The translations under genes and the position numbers were made by a program. From Thauera sp. UBA6194 (GTDB taxonomy: Bacteria > Pseudomonadota > Gammaproteobacteria > Burkholderiales > Rhodocyclaceae), in contig DITC01000061.1 of NCBI GenBank assembly GCA_002422685.1, positions 47,777 to 111,776 on the forward strand: DNA of 64,000 nucleotides, given 5' to 3'. This document shows, in pieces, positions 32,551 through 39,460 of the stretch. The notes below the pieces were generated by a model, which ran no database searches, was not told where the DNA came from, and saw nothing but the letters and a program-made list of their open reading frames with translations. Each line of letters begins with the position of its first letter. The first letter of the stretch is position 1.

Positions 32551-32867
32551 CCCGCCACCTCCGCCGGCATCGCCAAGCGCACGCCTTCGGGCGACTTGAC
32601 CCGGTAGCCGACCGAGATGATGACGTCGAGGTTGTAATGCTCGACCTGATAGGTTTTTCCGTCGTCGGCAGTATGTGCAAAATTTGCACGTACTGCCTTG
32701 GCGTCGAGTTCGCCTTCCCTGAACACATTGCGAACATGCCGCCCGACCACCGTCCGGTCCCGCCCGAACAACTGGCTCAACTGCTCCTGTCGCAGCCAGA
32801 CGGTATCGCCTTCCAGCCTGATCTCGACCGTGCCCGCATCGCTGCGGTAGATGACGAGCCCGCTCAT
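32547..32867 (-). CDS. RhuM-like protein, truncated to its N-terminal domain
   Basis: 106 aa beginning SGLVIYRSDAG, with the RhuM-family N-terminus: TVWLRQEQLSQLFGRDRTVV (helix-turn-helix-like) and YNLDVIISVGYRVKSPEG. Full-length RhuM/virulence_RhuM proteins are about 330 aa and continue with FRxWATxxL after this point; here the frame ends LAMPAEVAG. It could be a pseudogene or a functional DNA-binding remnant. ATGA overlaps on both sides argue that the junction is maintained for translation of the next gene. Confidence 0.75.
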   Translation of the reverse strand: MSGLVIYRSDAGTVEIRLEGDTVWLRQEQLSQLFGRDRTVVGRHVRNVFREGELDAKAVRANFAHTADDGKTYQVEHYNLDVIISVGYRVKSPEGVRLAMPAEVAG

Positions 32868-33832
32868 CCCGCCAACCCCTCCCCATTCGGAATGCATTTC
32901 CCTTGATCGCATAGCCGTCTGAAGCGTGCCGAGGCCCTGTCCATCGTCCACGGATCTCGCTCGATCCAGTCGGCAGGGAAACCCATCGCCGCCACAGGCG
33001 GCTTGTGAGTCTCGATGAGCGTTACAAGGCGGGCTCTCCAGTGGTGTGCCGGTGCGATGACGTCCATGAGGTGAAGCAGGATCAGCAGGGTGTTGTAGAG
33101 CTTGCGCGAACCCGCGACGCACTCGCTGGCAAGGTTCGCGGGCTTGGTGCGCGGCAACTCCGGCGTAATCGTGAATTCGCGGTTCCACAGCCGACTATGG
33201 TGAGCGCACAGATTGCGGATGAAGGTGAGGTGGTGCAGCCAGGACTCGAGCACCCGCTGGTCGGTCAGATACACGGACGCGATCGACCGCCGCGTCGCCA
33301 TCGGCTTGAGGTTGTTGTACCAGCGCGAGAGCAGCCCGAGCGACATCACTTCGCACACTGCCCAGACCGGAGGCAGATCCTCCCGATACGTCCTGGTGAG
33401 ATGCCGAATGAAGGTCTCGTCGGAGCGGGAGACCTCGTCGGCCAGGCGATCCAGGTTGGCGCGCCAACGCGGCGCTTTCAGAGCGAGGGCCGGGTCGAGA
33501 TGCGCATGCGGCCCATGCTCATGGGCCAGGTGGTAGGCCCACTGGCTGCGCACCGAGACCTCGAAGCGCTCGATCGCATCAAGGAGGAGTAGGCGCAGCT
33601 CGCGGTCGAAGATGTAGAGATTGAGGACGTCTTCGAACGAAGTGCCGGCGACGAAGCGGTGCGATCCGTGATCGGCCTCGAACGGCAACCAGTACGCGCC
33701 AAGGCGGTAATAGTTCAGGTGCTGAAGGTAAAAGGCGGCGCGATCAGCGTCGTCAACGCACATACCGCGCTGCATCAGCAGTGCAAGCTGCTGGATGTAG
33801 GTCGTGGGGGGCTTGTTGAAGGGGCGCTTCAT
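32864..33832 (-). CDS. Abi family protein (AbiD/AbiF, HEPN-type)
   Basis: 322 aa. Abi_2 family signatures: an N-terminal segment with YLQHLNYYRLGAYWLPF (35-51) and the FDRELRLLLLDAIERFEVSVR region (75-95). The HEPN-type motif RxxxxH is at 206-211 (RNLCAH), followed by HSRLWNR. HEPN proteins of this kind are usually RNases, and Abi_2 proteins cause abortive infection in Lactococcus. It sits inside the type I operon, coupled to its neighbours by ATGA overlaps and flanked by 19-bp direct repeats. Confidence 0.88.
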   Translation of the reverse strand: MKRPFNKPPTTYIQQLALLMQRGMCVDDADRAAFYLQHLNYYRLGAYWLPFEADHGSHRFVAGTSFEDVLNLYIFDRELRLLLLDAIERFEVSVRSQWAYHLAHEHGPHAHLDPALALKAPRWRANLDRLADEVSRSDETFIRHLTRTYREDLPPVWAVCEVMSLGLLSRWYNNLKPMATRRSIASVYLTDQRVLESWLHHLTFIRNLCAHHSRLWNREFTITPELPRTKPANLASECVAGSRKLYNTLLILLHLMDVIAPAHHWRARLVTLIETHKPPVAAMGFPADWIERDPWTMDRASARFRRLCDQGKCIPNGEGLAG

Positions 33833-33996
33833 GAAACCGCCCGCACAAAAAAGTAACCCGCCGGTTTGAGGATACGCTTGCGCGCATAGCCTTGGCGGGT
33901 TTTGTTGCCGAGAATTATCGCCTTGTTCGACGTACTAAACAAGGTGTTGAACGCGATCGATAGCACTTGGCGTGCCGGCAGAGTGAGCGGTCTCAT
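33829..33996 (-). CDS. 55-aa protein between hsdM and abi
   Basis: Short frame too small for many gene finders. ATG at 33996 overlaps the hsdM stop (ATGA) and its TGA overlaps the abi ATG (ATGA), exactly filling the 160-bp gap. The product begins MRPLTLPARQVLSIAF, is basic (Arg/Lys-rich: NKTRQGYARKRILK) and ends GYFFVRAVS. Codon use is more AT-rich than hsdM. No family recognised. Candidate roles: antitoxin or regulator of Abi, or a phage-sensing peptide; it may also serve only to carry ribosomes between genes. Confidence 0.6.
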   Translation of the reverse strand: MRPLTLPARQVLSIAFNTLFSTSNKAIILGNKTRQGYARKRILKPAGYFFVRAVS

Positions 33997-35828
33997 CCCG
34001 CCAACCCCTCGATCATCTGCTTGATCCGGTCCATCGAGCGCTTCAGGTCCGCGTCGATCTCCGCCAGCGGCCGCGGCGGCTCGAAGACGTAGAAGTGGCG
34101 GTTGAAGGGGATCTCGTAGCCGACCTTGGTCTTGTCGTGGTCGATCCAGGCGTCGGGGGCGTGGGGCAGCACCTCGCGCTCGAAGTACGTCTGCACGTCC
34201 TCGGACAGCGGCACGTTCTCGGTGTCGCGCAGCGCGCTGTCGGGCTGGGGCTTGCCCTTCTGCTTGCCGCGCTCGCCGAGCACGATGTTGCCTTGCGCGT
34301 CGCGCTGCGGGCGCTCGATGGTGATGGTGCGGTAGCCGAAGTCCTGGTTGCGGAAGACGCGGGCGATGGGCACGCGCTTGACCTTGCCGCCTTCGGGCGC
34401 GGTCGGCGGCTTCACGTCGGGGAACAGCGTGACGCGGGCGACCTCCTTGCCCTGGGCGTCGCTCACCACCGCCTGCTCCACTTCCAGAAAGCCGCCGAAG
34501 ATGCGGGTGATCTCATCGATGTCGGCCTCGGACAGTTCCTTGCGCTTGGAGCCGAGGCTCTTCCTCATCTTCTGCCAGAAGCTCGAGGCGTCGATCAGTT
34601 GCACCCAGCCCTTGCGGTCGTCGACCTTGCGGTTGGTGAGGATCCACACGTAGGTGCTGATGCCGGTGTTGTAGAACATGTCGGTGGGCAGGCCGACGAT
34701 GGCCTCGACCAGGTCGTTCTCGAGCAGGTAGCGGCGGATCTCGGACTCGCCCGAGCCGGCGCCGCCGGTAAACAGCGGCGAGCCGTTGAGCACGATGCCG
34801 ATGCGGCTGCCGCCCTGCTCGGCCGGGCGCATCTTGGCGATCAGGTGCAGCAGGAAGAGCAGCGAGCCGTCCGACACGCGCGGCAGGCCCGGCCCGAAGC
34901 GGCCGGCGAAGCCTTTGTCCTCGGCCTCGCGGCGCACCTCCTTCTCGACCTTCTTCCACTCCACGCCGAAGGGCGGGTTGCTGAGCATGTAGTCGAACAG
35001 CTTGCCGAGCAGGCCGTCCTCGGACAGCGTGTTGCCGAGCACGATGTTGCGCACGTCCTGGCCCTTGATCAGCATGTCGGCCTTGCAGATGGCGTAGGAC
35101 TCGGGGTTGAGCTCCTGGCCGAACATGGTGAGGCGCGCGCCGGGGTTGATGTCGAAGAGGTGCTCGCCCGCCACCGAGAGCATGCCGCCGGTGCCGGCGG
35201 TGGGGTCGTAGATGGTGCGCACGATGCCGGGCTTGCCGAGCGCGTCGTCGTCTTCGATGAAGAGCAGGCTCACCATCAGGCGGATGACCTCGCGCGGGGT
35301 GAAGTGCTCGCCGGCGGTCTCGTTGGAGATCTCGGCGAACTTGCGGATCAGCTCTTCGAAGACCAGGCCCATGTGGACGTTGTCGACGCGTTTGGGGTGG
35401 AGCTCGATGTGGGCGAACTTCTCCACCACCAGGTAGAGCAGCCCGGCCTTGTGCAGGCGCTCGACGGTGTTGGCGAAGTCGAAGCGCTCGAAGATGTCGC
35501 GCACGTCGGGCGCGAAGCCCTGGATGTAGCTGTGCAGGTTGGCGCGCAGGTGGTCCTGGTCGCCGGCGAGCGTCGGCAGGTCGAGCGCGCTGACGTTGTA
35601 GAAGGGCACGCCCGACTTCCTGAGCACGAAGGGCTCGAAGGGCAGCCCGGCCTGCTCCTTGTCGCGGTATTCGGCGAGCACCGCCGCCTTGGTCGGCGCC
35701 AGCACGCAGTCGAGCCGGCGCAGCACGGTGAAGGGCAGGATGACGCGGCCGTATTCGGACTGCTTGAAGTCGCCGCGCAAGAGGTCGGCGACCGACCAGA
35801 TGAGGGCGGAGAGGGCTTGCTGGTTCAT
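33993..35828 (-). CDS. hsdM: Type I restriction-modification, methyltransferase subunit
   Basis: Adenine-N6 DNA methyltransferase of the type I complex. The 611-aa protein begins with the HsdM_N helical bundle (NQQALSALIWSVADLLRGDF). SAM-binding motif I is DPTAGTGG (208-215) and catalytic motif IV is NPPF (284-287). First gene of the operon that includes abi, rhuM', DUF1016 and hsdS; its stop overlaps the 55-aa frame. HsdM length and motifs are intact, so modification should be active if HsdS is. Confidence 0.95.
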   Translation of the reverse strand: MNQQALSALIWSVADLLRGDFKQSEYGRVILPFTVLRRLDCVLAPTKAAVLAEYRDKEQAGLPFEPFVLRKSGVPFYNVSALDLPTLAGDQDHLRANLHSYIQGFAPDVRDIFERFDFANTVERLHKAGLLYLVVEKFAHIELHPKRVDNVHMGLVFEELIRKFAEISNETAGEHFTPREVIRLMVSLLFIEDDDALGKPGIVRTIYDPTAGTGGMLSVAGEHLFDINPGARLTMFGQELNPESYAICKADMLIKGQDVRNIVLGNTLSEDGLLGKLFDYMLSNPPFGVEWKKVEKEVRREAEDKGFAGRFGPGLPRVSDGSLLFLLHLIAKMRPAEQGGSRIGIVLNGSPLFTGGAGSGESEIRRYLLENDLVEAIVGLPTDMFYNTGISTYVWILTNRKVDDRKGWVQLIDASSFWQKMRKSLGSKRKELSEADIDEITRIFGGFLEVEQAVVSDAQGKEVARVTLFPDVKPPTAPEGGKVKRVPIARVFRNQDFGYRTITIERPQRDAQGNIVLGERGKQKGKPQPDSALRDTENVPLSEDVQTYFEREVLPHAPDAWIDHDKTKVGYEIPFNRHFYVFEPPRPLAEIDADLKRSMDRIKQMIEGLAG

Positions 35829-35947
35829 GGGCTCGGGTCGTGGGCGTAAGACGCCGGATTATCGCCCATGACGCTCGAGCGCGTTGCCGGGTCGGCACGC
35901 CTACGTGATCGCAGGCCCCGAGCGCGAGCCCTCTGCGCCCTGCGCCT

Positions 35948-36235
35948 TCAGTCGTGCGCGATCGGCTTGTCGGTGAAGAGGAACTCCTTCAGCTCGTGCG
36001 AGAAGGTCTTGTCGCGGCGGCGGATCCACTCCAGCACCATCGCGGCGTGCTCTTTCTCTTCGTCGCGGTTGTGCGCGAGGATGGCGCGCAGCTCGGGGTC
36101 CTTGCAGGCGTCGACGCGCTGGTTGTACCAGTCGACCGCCTCGAGTTCTTCCATCAGCGAGATGATCGCGCGGTGCATGTCGCGTGTTTCGTCGCTGAGT
36201 TCTGCGACGGGTTCGTGATAGCCCTCGTTTGCCAT
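35948..36235 (-). CDS. Encapsulin-type ferritin-like protein (EncFtn family), no loading peptide
   Basis: Ferroxidase family that forms ring-shaped decamers inside encapsulin shells. The 95-aa protein matches the family along its length, with ligands E30, E60 and H63 equivalent to E32, E62 and H65 of the Rhodospirillum enzyme, and conserved EELEAVDWYNQRVDA and AHNRDEEKEHAAM. It ends FTDKPIAHD with no C-terminal targeting peptide. No encapsulin gene is adjacent. RBS AAAGGAG precedes ATG 36235. The gene stands alone between hsdM and the flavoprotein. Confidence 0.85.
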   Translation of the reverse strand: MANEGYHEPVAELSDETRDMHRAIISLMEELEAVDWYNQRVDACKDPELRAILAHNRDEEKEHAAMVLEWIRRRDKTFSHELKEFLFTDKPIAHD

Positions 36236-36370
36236 GTGGTATCTCCTTTGCTTGAAGTGGCCGGGATCGCACCCGAACAAGGGCGATGATAGCGCGAACG
36301 CGCCGCCGCGCGCCCTGCCTCGAAAACGAGCACCCGGCGCACTTTCAGGCGGCGCGTGGCTTTCGGCGTG

Positions 36371-36379
36371 TTATCCACA
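36371..36379 (+). other. DnaA-box-like 9-mer
   Basis: TTATCCACA, a perfect consensus DnaA box, with a weak second copy CAATCCACA at 36415-36423. Isolated; no AT-rich unwinding element or dnaA/gidA context, so probably not an origin. The gene-free stretch 36236-36571 otherwise shows nothing I can support. Confidence 0.35.
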
Positions 36380-36571
36380 GCCTCGCCAACAGCTCTTTCC
36401 CCACCGACTGGGGACAATCCACAGGCGAACACGCGCCGCGCGCCGGACATGACCCCCGGCGATAGAGCCGCGCTTGACCGTCCGATGCCTGGCAGACGAC
36501 CGGCCGTGTCGGCTGGGCCGGTCATAAGCTTTCGTTTATATTGCCCCACAACAAATCGACAAGGAGCCACC

Positions 36572-37993
36572 ATGACCCAGGACATCCAGACCGACGTCGC
36601 CATCATCGGCGCGGGCAGCGCGGGCCTTTATGCGTTGCGCGAGGTGCGCCGCGCGGAGCGCGAGTTCGTGCTCATCGACCGCGGCCCGCTCGGCACCACC
36701 TGCGCGCGCGTAGGCTGCATGCCGTCGAAGGTGGCGCTGCACGCGGGGGCGCAGTGGGCTGCGCGCAAGGCGTTTGCCGACGCGGGCATCCGCGGAGCCG
36801 ACGCGCTGGAGATCGACCTCAGCCAGACCTGGGCGCACGTGCGCAAGAAGCGCGACCAGTTCAGCGCCAGCGCCACCGCCAAGACGCGCGAGGCGGCCGG
36901 CGAGCGCCTGATCGAAGGCCAGGCGCGCTTCATCGAGCCGACCTTGATCGAGGTGGATGGCCCGGCCGGCGTGCAGCGCATCCGCGCGCGGGCGGTGGTC
37001 GTCGCCACCGGCTCGCGTCCGGTGATGCCGGGCTGGCTGGCGCCGGTGCGTGCGCACACCGTGAGCACCGACGAGCTGTTCGAGCTCGAGACGCTGCCGC
37101 GCTCGGTGGGTATCCTGGGCCTGGGCGCGATCGGCCTGGAGATGGGGCTGGCGCTGTCGCGGCTGGGCGTGAAGGTGCTCGGCGCGGACCTCGCAGCGAC
37201 GATCGGCGGCATCGCCGACCCGGCCGTGGCCGAGCGCGCGGTAGCCAATTTCGGCACCGAAATGGAGATGTGGCTGGGCGTCGAGACCGCGGTCTCGCCG
37301 AGCGCGGGCGGCGTGCTGATGCGCGCCGGCGACCGCGAGGCCGAGGTCGAACTGCTGCTCGCCGCGCTCGGGCGGCGGCCCAACGTCGATGGGCTGGGGA
37401 TGGCGGAGGCGGGCTTTCCGCTCGACGCGCGCGGCACGCCGAAGTTCGACCCCGCCACGCTGCAGATCGGCACGCTGCCGGTGTTCATCGCCGGCGACGC
37501 CAACGCCGACCGCCCGCTGATGCACGAAGCCGCCGACGAGGGCGCGATCGCCGGCTACAACGCCGCCCGCGACACGCCGCAGCGCTTTGCGCGCAAGGTG
37601 GCGCTCGGCATCGCGTTCACCGCGCCGGACATCGCCAGCGTCGGCGCGCGCTTCGACCAGCTCGACCCGGACCGCATCGTGACCGGCGATGCGCGCGGCG
37701 AGGCCAACGGGCGCGCGCGCATCCTCGAGGCGCAGTCCAGCCTGCTGCACGTGTATGCCGACCGCGCCGACGGTCGCCTGCGCGGGGCCGCGATGATGAT
37801 GGCCGGCGGCGAGCACATCGCCCACCTGCTCGCCTGGGCGATCCAGCGCGGCGAGACCGCGCGCGAGCTGCTCGCGCTGCCCTTCTACCACCCGGTGCTC
37901 GAAGAAATGCTGCAGACCGCGCTGCAGGACATCGTCCGCCAGGTCGACGACGACAGCACGCTGCCGATCGGCCTGGCGCCAGAGGCGACCTGA
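36572..37993 (+). CDS. Dihydrolipoamide dehydrogenase-family flavoprotein
   Basis: FAD- and NAD(P)-dependent disulfide oxidoreductase, 473 aa. FAD-binding VAIIGAGSAGLYALREVRR at the N-terminus, redox-active disulfide in TTCARVGCMPSK, NAD-binding VGILGLGAIGLEMGLALSRL near 180, second FAD motif VFIAGDANADRPLMHEA, and the C-terminal HPVLEEML (the usual HPTxxE of the dimer partner). AAGGAG lies just upstream of ATG 36572. It is not next to pyruvate or oxoglutarate dehydrogenase genes, so the substrate may be another disulfide. Confidence 0.9.
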   Translation: MTQDIQTDVAIIGAGSAGLYALREVRRAEREFVLIDRGPLGTTCARVGCMPSKVALHAGAQWAARKAFADAGIRGADALEIDLSQTWAHVRKKRDQFSASATAKTREAAGERLIEGQARFIEPTLIEVDGPAGVQRIRARAVVVATGSRPVMPGWLAPVRAHTVSTDELFELETLPRSVGILGLGAIGLEMGLALSRLGVKVLGADLAATIGGIADPAVAERAVANFGTEMEMWLGVETAVSPSAGGVLMRAGDREAEVELLLAALGRRPNVDGLGMAEAGFPLDARGTPKFDPATLQIGTLPVFIAGDANADRPLMHEAADEGAIAGYNAARDTPQRFARKVALGIAFTAPDIASVGARFDQLDPDRIVTGDARGEANGRARILEAQSSLLHVYADRADGRLRGAAMMMAGGEHIAHLLAWAIQRGETARELLALPFYHPVLEEMLQTALQDIVRQVDDDSTLPIGLAPEAT

Positions 37994-38027
37994 GCGCAGG
38001 CCGCCTCTGGGACATGCATGCTGCGCC

Positions 38028-38864
38028 TTAGCCGAGGCGCAGGATGCGCACCGCGCCGATCAGCACCACCACGCCGATCACCGCGCCGATCAGCCAGTCC
38101 GGCCACGCGCTACCAGTCCAGGCCACGAGGGCGCCGGCGGCGATCACGCCCAGGTTGGCGATGACGTCGTTGGCCGAGAAGATATAGCTCGCCTTCATGT
38201 GCACGCCGCCCTCGCGGTGGCGGGAGATCAGCACCAGGCAGGCGACGTTGGCCGCGAGCGCGAGCAGCGAGATACCCATCATGCCCACCGGCTCGGGCAG
38301 CGCGCCGCCCATGACCCGGCGCGCCACCTCGGCGAGCGCACCCAGCGCCAGCACGAGCTGCAGCACGCCGGCCAGGCGCGCGGCGCTCAGCTTGTGCTGC
38401 GCGGCGCGGCCCACGGCGTAAAGCGCCACGCCATACACCGCGGCGTCGGCAAACATGTCCATCGCGTCGGCGACCAGGCCGGCCGAGCGCGCCCACAGGC
38501 CGGCACCGATCTCGACCACGAACATCACCGCGTTGATCGCGAGCAGCACCCACAGCACGCGTGCCTCGGCCGCGTCGTCGCCGGGCGGCGCGGCCTGCGA
38601 CTCGGCGCCCGCGAGCGGGCGCGACTCGGCGAGCTCGGCCCCGTAACCCAGCGGCACCAGGCGGGCGAGGATCGCCGCCGCCTCGCCGGCGTGATCCACG
38701 GTCAGGCGCCGCCCGGCGAGGTCGAACTTCAGCGCCGCCACCGGCGCATCGGCCAGGCGCATGCGGATCATCTGCTCTTCGGAGGGGCAGTCCATGCCGG
38801 GGATGCGGAACACGCTGCGCGAGTGCGCAGCCTCGCTCTCGGCCGCTTCGTCCCTGCCCGTCAT
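38028..38864 (-). CDS. Cation diffusion facilitator with N-terminal HMA-like domain
   Basis: Metal exporter, about 278 aa. The first ~70 residues form a heavy-metal-associated-like domain (FRIPGMDCPSEEQMIRMRL, with MDCPS in place of the usual MxCxxC). Six membrane helices follow, with the CDF core SAGLVADAMDMFADAAVYG. The protein ends after the last helix (VLIGAVRILRLG), so the usual cytoplasmic dimer domain is absent; the HMA-like domain may take that role. Start 38864 is favoured by GGAG upstream; GTG at 38882 is possible. Confidence 0.85.
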   Translation of the reverse strand: MTGRDEAAESEAAHSRSVFRIPGMDCPSEEQMIRMRLADAPVAALKFDLAGRRLTVDHAGEAAAILARLVPLGYGAELAESRPLAGAESQAAPPGDDAAEARVLWVLLAINAVMFVVEIGAGLWARSAGLVADAMDMFADAAVYGVALYAVGRAAQHKLSAARLAGVLQLVLALGALAEVARRVMGGALPEPVGMMGISLLALAANVACLVLISRHREGGVHMKASYIFSANDVIANLGVIAAGALVAWTGSAWPDWLIGAVIGVVVLIGAVRILRLG

Positions 38865-38894
38865 CTCGTCGGTCTCCAGCACAGCACACGCCCC

Positions 38895-39329
38895 CTAGCG
38901 CAGCGCGGTTTTACGAAACAGGGGCACGAGCTTCATATCCGTCTTCATCACGTGATCCACCAGCCATTTGCGCAAAAAGGCGGTGATCTCGGCACTTTGC
39001 GCCTTGACGCCTTCGACCCCGCCATCGGGGTCCTCGAGCGTCGCGCTCAGGCGCTGCGCCAGCGCATCGATCTCGCCGAGCAGCTCGCGGTGCTCGTTCT
39101 TGTGCTGGTCGATGTGGATGTAGCCGTAGGCGATCTGGATGCGCTCCTCGCGCTCGAAATGGTACTGGGCGTAACGCCGCAGCTCGGTCAGCGCCGCCTC
39201 GACGTTGCGCGGATCGTCCGGAAAACGCAGCACGAGCTCGACCGTGTTGATGAGCAGGATCAGATAGCGGTGGTCGTTGTCGATGTCGTCGTGACCGATG
39301 CGAAATTGCGGTCGCCAGAAAATGGGCAT
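38895..39329 (-). CDS. Bacteriohemerythrin
   Basis: O2-binding di-iron protein, 144 aa. Ligand pattern complete: H in FRIGHDDIDNDH, HFEREE, HKNEHREL and HVMKTDMKL. Cytoplasmic, no signal peptide, ends LFRKTALR. RBS GGAG before ATG 39329. Stand-alone hemerythrins of this kind store or sense O2. It is divergent from the CoA transferase gene (39461) and 30 bp upstream of the CDF gene on the same strand. Confidence 0.92.
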   Translation of the reverse strand: MPIFWRPQFRIGHDDIDNDHRYLILLINTVELVLRFPDDPRNVEAALTELRRYAQYHFEREERIQIAYGYIHIDQHKNEHRELLGEIDALAQRLSATLEDPDGGVEGVKAQSAEITAFLRKWLVDHVMKTDMKLVPLFRKTALR

Positions 39330-39460
39330 GGATATCTCCGGAGCCTCTCGAGGGCGTCGAAACGCAGAGTGTGCATTGTCGCGCACGGCGAGGTGTCGGA
39401 CATAATGCACGCTCATCGCTCACCGCCGCCCGCGCATCCGATTCAGGCCAGAACACCACC

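Larger units (their letters stand above)
32863..34010. repeat. 19-bp direct repeats flanking the sORF-abi unit
   Basis: CTCATCCCGCCAACCCCTC occurs exactly at 32863-32881 and 33992-34010; an imperfect third copy (CTCATCCCGCCA-CCTCC) is at 32546-32562. On the coding strand each copy spans the end of one gene (...GLAG or EVAG, stop) and the ATGA start of the next. The feature spans from the first to the last exact copy. Confidence 0.8.

Noticed and set aside
36371..36423. Replication origin suggested by DnaA boxes
   Set aside because: One perfect and one weak box only, with no AT-rich element or origin genes nearby.
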